Shown in pieces: positions 23,657 to 32,307 of a stretch of 64,000 bases of DNA. The stretch comes from Aequorivita sp. UBA3180 (GTDB lineage: Bacteria > Bacteroidota > Bacteroidia > Flavobacteriales > Flavobacteriaceae). The notes beneath the pieces are model-generated. The model ran no database searches, was not told the DNA's origin, and saw only the letters and a program-made list of their open reading frames with translations. Numbering within the stretch: position 1 is the stretch's first letter; every line of letters begins with the position of its first letter. Made by a program: the position numbers and the translations under genes. The DNA lies in contig DEXQ01000009.1 of the NCBI GenBank assembly GCA_002364215.1, positions 1 to 64,000 of the forward strand, in the 5' to 3' direction.

Positions 23657-25936
23657 ATGAAATACAAACTTGTTTTAACCATATTCCTGAATTTGGTTTT
23701 TCTGAATTATTCCTACTCACAGGAAGAAGAAAGACCCGTTCGTGAATATACATTAACCATTGAACAACAAACTGTAAATATCACGGGCAAAGAGGTTATG
23801 GGAATGACCGTAAACGGAAGCATTCCCGGGCCGACCCTTGAATTTACGGAAGGAGAGCAGGCAATAATCCATGTAATCAATAAAATGGACGTGGAAACCT
23901 CCATCCATTGGCACGGAATATTGTTGCCAAATTTTCAGGACGGAGTGCCTTATTTGACTACGCCGCCAATAAAAGCGGGGACAACTTTCACCTATAATTT
24001 TCCTATCAACCATTCCGGAACCTATTGGTACCATTCGCATACCATGCTACAAGAGCAGAGCGGTGTTTTTGGTTCCATTGTAATTCAGCCAAAAGAGAAA
24101 GCATTGGATTACGATAAGGAATTGGTGCTTATGCTATCAGACTGGACCAATGAAAAGCCGAAAGATGTAATGCGCACATTAAAGCGTGGCAGTGAATGGT
24201 ATGAGATTAAAAAAGGAACTTCAACGCCGTTAAACCAAGTAATTGGTCGCGGTGCGTTAGGCGCCCAGATCGATTTTTGGAGACAGCGAATGGAAGGTGC
24301 CGACATTGCCGATATTTATTATCCAGCTTTCTTGGTAAATGGAAAGCAAAGTGCAGAATATCCCGGTTTCAAACCTGGCGAAAGGGTTCGATTGCGAATA
24401 ATTAATGGTTCAGCTTCCACACAATTCTGGATGACTTTTGGTGGCGAATCACCGCTCTTAATTTCAGCAGATGGACTTGATGTAACTCCCGTAAAAAGGA
24501 ACAAAACTTTTATCGCAATTGCCGAAACCTATGATTTTATTGTAACCATCCCACAAAGTGGAAAACTTGAATTTAGAGCCATGGCACAGGATGGTTCGGG
24601 AACTACTTTTGCTTATTTGGGCAAAGGAGAAACTCTGCCAGCACCTATAGTTGAAAAACCTGATAAAATTGCAATGATGCAGGAAATGGCTAAAATGAAG
24701 ATGAAAATGGGCGCCCACGCTTTAAAATTTCAGCCTAAAAAAGATGAGCGTTTTGAAATGAAGGAGGAATACGGAATGGAAATGGACGGGATGGAAATGG
24801 ACCACTCAAAAATGGATCATTCCAAAATGGAAATGCCAAAAGATTCAATGAAAATGGACCATTCAAAGATGGATCATTCCAAAATGGATATGAAAAATGA
24901 GCCGATGCAAATGGAAGGGATGGGGATGAATTCAGAATATACCTATGATTATTTAAAATCACCCGAAAAAACCAGTTATTCCAAAGATACCCCAGTAACC
25001 GAAATTCTGTTGAACCTAACCGGAAATATGAACCGCTACATTTGGAGTATGAACGGCGTGCCGCTTTCGGAAACGGATAATATCAAAATAAAGGGAAACG
25101 AAGTAACGAGAATTACTTTAAACAACCTCACGATGATGCACCACCCCATGCACCTTCACGGGCACTTTTTCAGGGTAATCAACAAAAACGGCGAATATTC
25201 TCCATTAAAACACACGGTAAACGTTCCACCAATGGAAGAGGTGACCATTGAGTTTTACGGCGATGCTTACGGCGATTGGTTTTTCCATTGCCACGTGCTT
25301 TACCACATGATGGGTGGAATGGCGCGCGTATTTAGTTATGAAACGCCGAGAGACCCAAGAATGGAGCAATATCCTGTTTCAAAAATCATGAATGAGGCCA
25401 ATCACTTTTATACATGGGGAACTGCAGATGTGGCTTCGCATATGGCGGAATTGAATCTAACTTCTTCCAACTTGCGAAATCAATTCAATGTAATGGCAGA
25501 GTATGGTTGGAACCAAAATCTGGAGGCTGAGGTAACCTATGAGCGCTATTTGCACGATTACCTGCGCATTTTTGGAGGCGTAAATGTAGAAAACGAAACC
25601 GAAGATAGTTTAGATGAAATTGAAACCACGGCTATTGCCGGAATTCGGTATTTAACACCTTATTTATTTAATTTGGATGTACGGATAGACAATAAGCTGC
25701 GCCCCCAAATTGGGCTGGAGCGGGAAATCATGATTTTTCCCCGAACCCTTGCCTTTGGAATGATTGAATACCAAGCCGATTTCGGTTTGGTGGACGATCT
25801 GCCCACAGGAATTAATTACGGCGATGAACTGACTTGGAATGCAGGTCTTGAATATTTTCTTTCAAAGAACTTTTCATTAATGGCCAGTTACGACAATCGT
25901 TTTGGTGCGGGAGGTGGCCTATCTATTCGTTTTTAA
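23657..25936 (+). CDS. Multicopper oxidase fused to a CopB-like beta-barrel
   Basis: The 759-residue protein begins with a signal peptide (about 22 residues). Cupredoxin domains carry all four copper-ligand motifs: HWHG (near residue 84), WYHSH (near 125), HHPMHLHGH (near 496) and FHCHVLYHMMGGM (near 543). Between domains, residues 370-424 form a Met/His-rich insert of repeated MDHSK units. After the last cupredoxin, residues 590-759 contain amphipathic strands (ending GGGLSIRF) resembling the outer-membrane copper protein CopB. It would oxidise Cu(I) outside the cytoplasm, possibly anchored in or near the outer membrane. Such CopA-CopB fusions exist in flavobacteria; here the fusion is continuous with no frameshift. 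Confidence 0.9.
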   Translation: MKYKLVLTIFLNLVFLNYSYSQEEERPVREYTLTIEQQTVNITGKEVMGMTVNGSIPGPTLEFTEGEQAIIHVINKMDVETSIHWHGILLPNFQDGVPYLTTPPIKAGTTFTYNFPINHSGTYWYHSHTMLQEQSGVFGSIVIQPKEKALDYDKELVLMLSDWTNEKPKDVMRTLKRGSEWYEIKKGTSTPLNQVIGRGALGAQIDFWRQRMEGADIADIYYPAFLVNGKQSAEYPGFKPGERVRLRIINGSASTQFWMTFGGESPLLISADGLDVTPVKRNKTFIAIAETYDFIVTIPQSGKLEFRAMAQDGSGTTFAYLGKGETLPAPIVEKPDKIAMMQEMAKMKMKMGAHALKFQPKKDERFEMKEEYGMEMDGMEMDHSKMDHSKMEMPKDSMKMDHSKMDHSKMDMKNEPMQMEGMGMNSEYTYDYLKSPEKTSYSKDTPVTEILLNLTGNMNRYIWSMNGVPLSETDNIKIKGNEVTRITLNNLTMMHHPMHLHGHFFRVINKNGEYSPLKHTVNVPPMEEVTIEFYGDAYGDWFFHCHVLYHMMGGMARVFSYETPRDPRMEQYPVSKIMNEANHFYTWGTADVASHMAELNLTSSNLRNQFNVMAEYGWNQNLEAEVTYERYLHDYLRIFGGVNVENETEDSLDEIETTAIAGIRYLTPYLFNLDVRIDNKLRPQIGLEREIMIFPRTLAFGMIEYQADFGLVDDLPTGINYGDELTWNAGLEYFLSKNFSLMASYDNRFGAGGGLSIRF
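24795..24888 (+). repeat. Tandem-like 37-bp coding repeat in the Met/His-rich insert
   Basis: Two 37-bp copies (24795-24831 and 24852-24888) differ at two bases and each encode Met-Asp-His-Ser-Lys units. They enlarge the copper-binding insert of the multicopper oxidase. Confidence 0.8.
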
Positions 25937-25957
25937 TAACCTTATAAATTAAGAATT

Positions 25958-26434
25958 ATGGAAAATAATAAAAACACTCACGGAAATCCTTACACAAAAT
26001 TTTTTTTAATGCTTGCCGCCTCTTTTGTGGCAATGTATATAACGATGTATTTAAATACGTATGAAATAGACCATGTCTATTTCAGCCTCACCCGTTTTTA
26101 CATGACGTGTTTGGGCATATCGGCTATGGCTTTAATCATGTTTTTCTTTATGAAGAAAATGTACAAAAACCGAAAAAAGAATACGGCAATTCTGTTGGGA
26201 AGCATGCTGCTATTTGGTAGCGCGCTGTTCTTGGTCCGGGCACAGAAACCAATTGGAGATGTTTTGTGGATGAAAGCAATGATTCCGCATCATTCCATCG
26301 CTATTTTAACCAGTGAAAGAGCGGATATCCAAGACCCCGAAGTAAAAAAACTGGCCAATGATATTATTGAAGCACAGCGCAAGGAAATTGGAGAGATGAA
26401 AGAAATGATTAATCGTCTTGAAAAACAAAAATGA
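25958..26434 (+). CDS. DUF305-domain membrane protein
   Basis: The 158-residue protein has three hydrophobic helices (about residues 14-33, 43-66 and 77-95) and then a C-terminal DUF305-type segment: MIPHHSIAILTSERA followed by a helix with IIEAQRKEIGEM. The MxxHH and QxxEI/M pattern is the family hallmark and a plausible metal site. DUF305 proteins are frequent partners of copper oxidases and P-type ATPases. It starts 21 nt after the multicopper oxidase gene and overlaps the ATPase start by 4 nt (ATGA), so these genes are co-transcribed. Confidence 0.87.
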   Translation: MENNKNTHGNPYTKFFLMLAASFVAMYITMYLNTYEIDHVYFSLTRFYMTCLGISAMALIMFFFMKKMYKNRKKNTAILLGSMLLFGSALFLVRAQKPIGDVLWMKAMIPHHSIAILTSERADIQDPEVKKLANDIIEAQRKEIGEMKEMINRLEKQK

Positions 26435-28941
26435 CACACACATATAAAATACACGGAATGACCTGCAACGGCTGCCGAGGCCATGTGGAAAAGACTTTAA
26501 GTGAAATTGAAGGCGTTTCCAAGGCATCGGTAAATCTTGAAAAAGCTGAAGCGGTTATTGAAATGGATAAACACATTTCATTGAACGTTTTTGAAAAAGC
26601 TTTGGAAGACGACGGTGGAAGGTATAGTATTTCCCTTCCCGACGATGCCGAAGCCGCGCAAAAGCATAAAAAGAAAAAGGAAGAGAAACGAGCCAACCAA
26701 AGCAGTTCTGGTACTTTCTATTGTCCTATGCATTGCGAAGGTGAAAAAACCTATGACAAACCCGGTGATTGCCCCGTTTGCGGAATGGATTTGGTAGAAG
26801 AGGCAAAAACTTCAACAAACTCGGCAACGGAGTATACCTGCCCAATGCATCCCGAAGTAATTCGTGACGAACCGGGTTCGTGCCCAATCTGCGGAATGGA
26901 TTTGGTGCCAAAGGAAGCCGACGAATCCGCCGAAAACAAATCCTATAAAAAGTTGCTGAAAAAGTTTTGGATTGCCGTGGCCTTTACGCTTCCCATTTTC
27001 ATAATCGCAATGTCCGAAATGATTCCCAACAATCCATTGTACTATTTAATGCCAATGAAATATTGGAACTGGGTTCAATTCGGTCTTTCAATTCCTGTGG
27101 TTTTTTACGCCACGTGGATGTTTTTTGAACGCGCCTATCGTTCCATCAAAACCTGGAATCTCAATATGTTTACCCTCATCGGGATTGGTGCTGGAGTAGC
27201 TTGGCTTTTCAGTGTTTTCGGGATGCTTTTTCCAGATTTTTTCCCCGCGCAATTCAAAACCGAAATGGGAACGGTACATGTTTATTTTGAAGCAGCAACG
27301 GTAATACTAACCTTGGTTTTAATGGGTCAGGTTTTGGAAGCCCGCGCTCATAACCGAACCAATTCCGCAGTAAAGGAATTGCTGAAATTGGCGCCCAATA
27401 AAGCTGTTCGGATTGTCGACGGAAAAGAGGAAACCATCGCAATCGATAAAATTGAAGTAGGCGATAAACTCCGCGTAAAACCGGGCGAGAAAATCCCCGT
27501 GGACGGCAGCATTCTTGAAGGCGAAAGCTCCATAGATGAATCGATGATTACGGGTGAGCCCGTGCCCGTTTCAAAAACCGAGGGCGACAAAGTAAGTTCG
27601 GGAACCATCAACGGGAAACAAACCTTCGTAATGAAAGCCGAAAAAGTAGGTAGTGATACCCTGCTTTCGCAAATAATCGAAATGGTAAACAAAGCCAGCA
27701 GAAGCCGTGCGCCCATCCAAAAACTGGCAGATAAAATTTCGGGTTGGTTTGTGCCAATCGTTGTTATGATTTCGATTATAACCTTTATCGTGTGGGCCAT
27801 TTTCGGTCCCGAACCACAATATGTGTACGCATTGGTGAATGCAATTGCGGTTTTGATAATCGCCTGTCCGTGCGCGCTTGGTCTCGCCACGCCAATGTCC
27901 GTTATGGTTGGAGTAGGGAAGGGCGCCCAAAATGGCGTACTGATCAAAAACGCCGAAGCACTTGAAACGCTAAATAAAATTGACGTTTTGATAATTGATA
28001 AAACCGGAACGATTACCGAAGGAAAACCGTCTGTTGAAAAAGTAGGTTTTTCGGAAGATTTTTCGGAAGAGGAAGTGCTTCAATATATCGTTTCGCTCAA
28101 TCACAACAGCGAACATCCGCTGGCTGATGCTACTGTTAAATACGGAAAGGATAAGAATTCCGAAGTTTTAAAAACTACCGATTTCAATTCGGTTACCGGA
28201 AAAGGGGTGACCGGAACTATCAACGGCAAAAAGATTGCGCTCGGGAACGAAAAGATGATGCAGGAGGCTGGTGCGGATATTTCCGAAGTGCTTCAAAAAG
28301 AAATTTCCGAAGCACAGAAAAAAGGCAAAACCGTGCCGATGCTTTCCATTGATGGAAAAGTGGTTGGCTTCGTTGTGATTGCTGATAAAATAAAGGAAAC
28401 CAGTAAAAAAGCAATCAACGAACTTCAGAAAAAGGGAATTCAGGTTATAATGCTCACCGGCGATAACCACGACACCGCAAAAGCTGTTGCTTCCGAATTA
28501 AATCTCGCCGATTTCCAAGCTGAAATGCTTCCGCAGGACAAATTGGAAGTTGTTGAAAAACTGCACGCCGAAGGCAAAATAATTGCAATGGCCGGCGACG
28601 GGATAAACGATGCGCCCGCCTTGGCAAAAAGCGATGTGGGCATCGCGATGGGAACCGGAACCGATGTTGCCATTGAAAGTGCCGGAATAACCTTGGTGAA
28701 AGGCGATTTGCACGGTATTGTAAAAGCGTTTCATCTAAGTGAAAAAGTGATGGGCAATATTAAACAGAACCTCTTTTTCGCTTTAATTTATAACGTACTC
28801 GGCGTGCCTATTGCCGCAGGGGTGCTCTTTCCGGTTTTCGGAATATTATTATCACCAATGATCGCCGCGCTGGCTATGAGTTTCAGCTCGGTTTCAGTTA
28901 TTACTAATGCGCTTCGATTACGAACCGCTAAAATAAATTAA
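26431..28941 (+). CDS. copA: Copper-translocating P1B-type ATPase
   Basis: The 836-residue pump carries Cu(I) out of the cytoplasm using ATP. An N-terminal HMA domain has GMTCNGC (Cys12, Cys15). Two heavy-metal-binding finger-like segments follow, YCPMHCEGEKTY...CPVCGMDL (from about 91) and YTCPMHPEV...CPICGMDL (from about 136). The core has eight TM helices with the CPC ion-site motif (IIACPCALGLATP, near 478-480), the phosphorylation motif DKTGT (near 521) and GDGIND (near 721). The TM helix 8 region MSFSSVSVITNALRL supports copper as substrate. It is coupled to the DUF305 gene before it and separated from the TonB receptor by only 3 nt. The gene looks richer in G+C-ending codons than susC. 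Confidence 0.96.
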   Translation: MTHTYKIHGMTCNGCRGHVEKTLSEIEGVSKASVNLEKAEAVIEMDKHISLNVFEKALEDDGGRYSISLPDDAEAAQKHKKKKEEKRANQSSSGTFYCPMHCEGEKTYDKPGDCPVCGMDLVEEAKTSTNSATEYTCPMHPEVIRDEPGSCPICGMDLVPKEADESAENKSYKKLLKKFWIAVAFTLPIFIIAMSEMIPNNPLYYLMPMKYWNWVQFGLSIPVVFYATWMFFERAYRSIKTWNLNMFTLIGIGAGVAWLFSVFGMLFPDFFPAQFKTEMGTVHVYFEAATVILTLVLMGQVLEARAHNRTNSAVKELLKLAPNKAVRIVDGKEETIAIDKIEVGDKLRVKPGEKIPVDGSILEGESSIDESMITGEPVPVSKTEGDKVSSGTINGKQTFVMKAEKVGSDTLLSQIIEMVNKASRSRAPIQKLADKISGWFVPIVVMISIITFIVWAIFGPEPQYVYALVNAIAVLIIACPCALGLATPMSVMVGVGKGAQNGVLIKNAEALETLNKIDVLIIDKTGTITEGKPSVEKVGFSEDFSEEEVLQYIVSLNHNSEHPLADATVKYGKDKNSEVLKTTDFNSVTGKGVTGTINGKKIALGNEKMMQEAGADISEVLQKEISEAQKKGKTVPMLSIDGKVVGFVVIADKIKETSKKAINELQKKGIQVIMLTGDNHDTAKAVASELNLADFQAEMLPQDKLEVVEKLHAEGKIIAMAGDGINDAPALAKSDVGIAMGTGTDVAIESAGITLVKGDLHGIVKAFHLSEKVMGNIKQNLFFALIYNVLGVPIAAGVLFPVFGILLSPMIAALAMSFSSVSVITNALRLRTAKIN

Positions 28942-28944
28942 ACA

Positions 28945-31179
28945 ATGAAAAATCTATTATACTTATTTTTTATACTTCCACTTTGTATTTTTTCACAGGA
29001 AAAAGTAACAGGGACTATCACTGAAAATGTTGATAACAAAGAAGTTCCGCTTGGGGGCGCAAACGTGTATTGGCTGAATACCCAAGTGGGAACGGTTACC
29101 GATTTTGACGGTAATTTTGAATTGGATTATAAACCCGAATACAAGAAATTGGTCATCAGTTTTGTGGGTTATAAAACCGATACTATTTCAATAAATTCTC
29201 CGAAGCGAATTACACATTCGTTAAAGTCCACAGCCAATCTTGACGAGGTTACGGTTACGGCGCGACAGAAAGCTACTTCACGTTCTTTCATTCAAGCTAC
29301 AAATGTTTTGAACGTAAGCAGCGCCGAACTTTTGAAGGCTGCTTGCTGTAATTTGGCGGAAAGTTTTGAAACAAATCCTTCCATTGATGTGAACTTTGCC
29401 GATGCCATTTCGGGAACGCGACAAATTAAAATGCTTGGGCTTACCAGTCCGTATATTTTGATAACCACTGAAAACGTTCCAAGCATTCGCGGGGCTTCGC
29501 AGGCTTATGGACTGAGTTTTATTCCGGGAACCTGGGTGGAAAGCATCCAAATAACCAAAGGCGCAGGTAGTGTTACAAATGGTTATGAAAGCATTGCAGG
29601 GCAAATAAATGCCGAATTGCAAAAACCTACCACAGACGATAAACTTTTTGTTAACGCTTATGGCGCAGGGAATGGCCGTTTTGAGCTGAATACACATCTC
29701 AACACAAAAATTACTGACCGTTGGAGCACGGGGCTGTATATTCACGGAAATTTGCGGGAAACAGAGTTTGATAAAAATGATGATTCTTTTCTCGATGCAC
29801 CCTTGATGCAGCAAGTAAATGTGATGAACCGTTGGCAATACACCGATACCGAAAACGGTTATGTTGGTTTTTTCAATTTTAGGTATTTGAATGATGAAAA
29901 ACAGACAGGCCAAACGTTCTTTAACCCAGATAAAGACCGTGGAACCACCAACGCTTGGGGAAGTGAAATAAAAACCCAGCGGTTTGATGTTTCTGGAAAG
30001 TTTGGGTATGTAAATCCTGATATTCCTTGGCGCACTGGTGGCTTGCAAATAGCATATAGCCACCACGACCAAGAATCTTATTTTGGGTTGAATGATTACA
30101 ATATTCAGCACAACAGTTTGTACGCCAATTTGCTTTACAATTCCATAATCAGCGATTCGCGCCATAAAATTAAAACCGGGCTGAGCGCTACTTATGATGG
30201 GTATGACGAATTGGTTTTGACCGAAAATTTCAGCAGGGTTGAAAATTCCGTTGGGGCGTTTTTTGAATACAATTTCGACAATTTGGGCGATCTTAATTTT
30301 TCTGCGGGAATTCGCGCTGATGTGCACAACAGATTGGGAACTTTCCTAACGCCGCGGTTCCATTTGCGTTACACACCTTGGGATAAATCGGCTTTTAGAG
30401 TTTCTGCGGGCAGAGGAAAGCGAAGCGCAAATATTTTCACTGAAAACCAAAGTCTTTTTGCCACATCGCGCAGCTTGAATATTTTGGGCAACGGTGGGAA
30501 AATTTACGGGCTGGACCCAGAGATAGCTTGGAATTATGGATTTTCATATTTACAGGGTTTCAATCTTTTTAGCAGAAAGGCGGATATTACTTTTGATTTT
30601 TACAGGACTGATTTTGTAAACCAAATTGTTGTGGATTGGGAAAACCCGAATGAAATTAATTTTTATAATTTGGAAGGTGAAAGTTTTTCGAATAATTTTC
30701 AAGTAGAATTCAATTATAATCCCTTTACCCATTTTGACATGCGATTGGCCTATAAATATTACGACGTGGAAACAACTTATTTAAGCGGTAAAAAGCAAAC
30801 GCCATTGACGCCAAACCATCGCTTTTTTGCGAACGCTTCGTATGAAACCGGGCAAGGGGCAAATGGCGGCAATTGGAAGTTTGATGCTACGTTCAACTAT
30901 TTGGGCGAGCAACGGTTTGCTTCCACTGAAAGCTATTTGAATACCATTGGACTTTCAGAATTTTCACCTTCGGTTTCCACCTTGAATGCGCAGATTACTA
31001 AAGTTTTTTCAACTAATTTTGAAATTTACGTAGGCGGTGAAAACATAACGAATGTTACGCAGGAAAATCCAATTGTGGGCAGTGACAGCCCGTTTGGAAC
31101 AACTTTTGACACTACCTATGTTTACGGCCCCATTTTTGGAAGCTCGTATTATGCAGGTTTAAGATATCGACTTAATTAA
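28945..31179 (+). CDS. TonB-dependent receptor of the copper island
   Basis: The 744-residue outer-membrane receptor has a signal peptide (MKNLLYLFFILPLCIFSQ), a carboxypeptidase-like regulatory domain (about 20-95), a plug domain (about 100-210, ending with ITKGAGSVTNGYESIAGQIN) and a 22-strand barrel. The plug has a Cys134-Cys135 pair (AACCNLAESF), unusual in a periplasm-facing domain and suggestive of metal handling. It starts 3 nt after copA and is followed by an HMA protein gene, so a copper or copper-chelate substrate is inferred. Direction and true substrate are unknown. Confidence 0.9.
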   Translation: MKNLLYLFFILPLCIFSQEKVTGTITENVDNKEVPLGGANVYWLNTQVGTVTDFDGNFELDYKPEYKKLVISFVGYKTDTISINSPKRITHSLKSTANLDEVTVTARQKATSRSFIQATNVLNVSSAELLKAACCNLAESFETNPSIDVNFADAISGTRQIKMLGLTSPYILITTENVPSIRGASQAYGLSFIPGTWVESIQITKGAGSVTNGYESIAGQINAELQKPTTDDKLFVNAYGAGNGRFELNTHLNTKITDRWSTGLYIHGNLRETEFDKNDDSFLDAPLMQQVNVMNRWQYTDTENGYVGFFNFRYLNDEKQTGQTFFNPDKDRGTTNAWGSEIKTQRFDVSGKFGYVNPDIPWRTGGLQIAYSHHDQESYFGLNDYNIQHNSLYANLLYNSIISDSRHKIKTGLSATYDGYDELVLTENFSRVENSVGAFFEYNFDNLGDLNFSAGIRADVHNRLGTFLTPRFHLRYTPWDKSAFRVSAGRGKRSANIFTENQSLFATSRSLNILGNGGKIYGLDPEIAWNYGFSYLQGFNLFSRKADITFDFYRTDFVNQIVVDWENPNEINFYNLEGESFSNNFQVEFNYNPFTHFDMRLAYKYYDVETTYLSGKKQTPLTPNHRFFANASYETGQGANGGNWKFDATFNYLGEQRFASTESYLNTIGLSEFSPSVSTLNAQITKVFSTNFEIYVGGENITNVTQENPIVGSDSPFGTTFDTTYVYGPIFGSSYYAGLRYRLN

Positions 31180-31209
31180 TTCTAATAATCAACTTTAAAA
31201 ATGTAATGT

Positions 31210-31575
31210 ATGAAAAATGTAATTTTAATTTTAGGAATTCTCTTTATTGGAGCAACTGGTTTCGCCCAAAACAAAAATGCCAAAGCTACGATTGAAGTGG
31301 ACGGTGTTTGCGGTATGTGTAAGGAACGCATTGAAAAGGCATCTATTCAGGCCAAAGGTGTGAAATCGGCAATTTGGAATGTGGAAACACATCAACTGGA
31401 CTTGATTTATAACGAAGGGAAAACCGATTTGACAAAAATTCAACAAAGTATTGCTGATACCGGGCACGATACCCAAGATATAAAGGCGAAAGATGAGGTT
31501 TATGAAAAAATAGATCCTTGCTGCAGATATCGCGACCAGCAAGTTATTGACGATCATAAGCAAGGCGCGGAGTAA
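31210..31575 (+). CDS. Secreted HMA-domain metal-binding protein
   Basis: The 121-residue protein has a signal peptide (MKNVILILGILFIGATGFAQ) and one HMA ferredoxin-like domain with the Cys34-x-x-Cys37 motif (GVCGMC) in place of the more usual MxCxxC. A C-terminal extension carries a Cys104-Cys105 pair (DPCCRYRD) and a His-rich tail. It probably shuttles copper in the periplasm between the island's other proteins. It lies 30 nt after the TonB receptor, in the same orientation. Confidence 0.88.
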   Translation: MKNVILILGILFIGATGFAQNKNAKATIEVDGVCGMCKERIEKASIQAKGVKSAIWNVETHQLDLIYNEGKTDLTKIQQSIADTGHDTQDIKAKDEVYEKIDPCCRYRDQQVIDDHKQGAE

Positions 31576-31655
31576 TTTTAGCAGGATTTTATAATTTTCT
31601 TAATAGTGAGTAAGCATTGATTTTGGTAATTTGATTTTATAAAAAAATTCAAATT

Positions 31656-31976
31656 ATGAAAAATGAAAAATTAATTCACGCTTTGGGCAATTGCATTAAC
31701 CATTGCAATTATTGCGCAGATGCATGTTTGGACGAAGAAAATGTAAAAATGATGGTAAACTGCATACGAACGGACAGAGTCTGTGCGGAAGTTTGTAGTA
31801 CGCTCAACCAGTTGCTGGCAATGAACTTTAGTGATGTTGACGATCTTGTGCGATATTGTGCAAAAATATGCGACGCTTGCGCAGATGAATGTTCAAAGCA
31901 CGAAGCAAAACATTGCCAAGATTGTGCAGAAGCCTGTAGAAAATGTGCCGAAGAGTGTCGTAATTACTTAGCTTAA
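31656..31976 (+). CDS. Four-helix-bundle copper storage protein (Csp-like, DUF326)
   Basis: This 106-residue protein contains 16 cysteines, mostly as CxxC and CxxxC along helices (for example NCINHCNYCADAC and CAKICDACADEC), plus several His. This is the pattern of Csp proteins, whose four-helix bundles hold many Cu(I) ions in a thiolate core. There is no signal peptide, so it should be the cytosolic Csp3 type. It follows the HMA protein by 80 nt. It would buffer or store Cu(I) that CopA has not exported. Confidence 0.92.
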   Translation: MKNEKLIHALGNCINHCNYCADACLDEENVKMMVNCIRTDRVCAEVCSTLNQLLAMNFSDVDDLVRYCAKICDACADECSKHEAKHCQDCAEACRKCAEECRNYLA

Positions 31977-32064
31977 ACAGGCTGTTAAAGTTTAGCTAAG
32001 AAGAGAATAATTTAACAGTGGCTCCTTTTACCTTTATATAGTTAATTCAAAAAAAGTAATTGTT

Positions 32065-32169
32065 ATGCCACAACAACAGCAAAACAAAAAGCCGCAACCC
32101 GCAAAAGGTCCACAGGCCAAAAAGCAGGATAACAAAAAGGCTCCACAAGCTGCTCCAAAGAAGAAGTAG
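32065..32169 (+). CDS. 34-residue basic mini-protein, Lys/Gln/Pro-rich
   Basis: An ATG at 32065 opens a 34-codon frame ending TAG at 32169, encoding MPQQQQNKKPQPAKG and continuing in Lys, Gln, Pro and Ala to a Lys-Lys-Lys end. There is no Cys, Met (after the first) or aromatic residue. A near-consensus TACCTTTA (32029-32036) lies 29 nt upstream and a strong terminator follows 29 nt downstream, which is why I consider it a real gene. It would be disordered and could bind nucleic acid; the function is unknown. Confidence 0.55.
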   Translation: MPQQQQNKKPQPAKGPQAKKQDNKKAPQAAPKKK

Positions 32170-32197
32170 TTTATGGCCGGTCATATTAGACCCAAAG

Positions 32198-32230
32198 AAC
32201 CATCCCGATTTTAAATCTGGATGGTTTTTT
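32198..32230 (+). terminator. Terminator closing the copper island
   Basis: AACCATCC (32198-32205) pairs with GGATGGTT (32219-32226), with an inner GATT/AATC stem, and a T-run follows. Confidence 0.85.
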
Positions 32231-32307
32231 ATTTTTAGAAATACAGTGTTCGTCTTTTTAGTAGATAAATCATTTTATATATTTTTACTCACTAAATTAT
32301 TATTAAA

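Noticed and set aside
24795..24890. Regular repeats resembling a short CRISPR or minisatellite
   Set aside because: The two copies are in frame within the multicopper oxidase and encode Met-Asp-His-Ser-Lys units; there are no unique spacers of constant length.
27348..27947. Long minus-strand frame of 199 codons inside copA
   Set aside because: It is a frame opened by the GC-rich codons of copA; the protein has no recognisable features and no promoter.
29278..30327. Minus-strand frame of 349 codons inside the TonB receptor gene
   Set aside because: It is fully antisense to a convincing receptor gene, and its translation lacks any domain or signal peptide.
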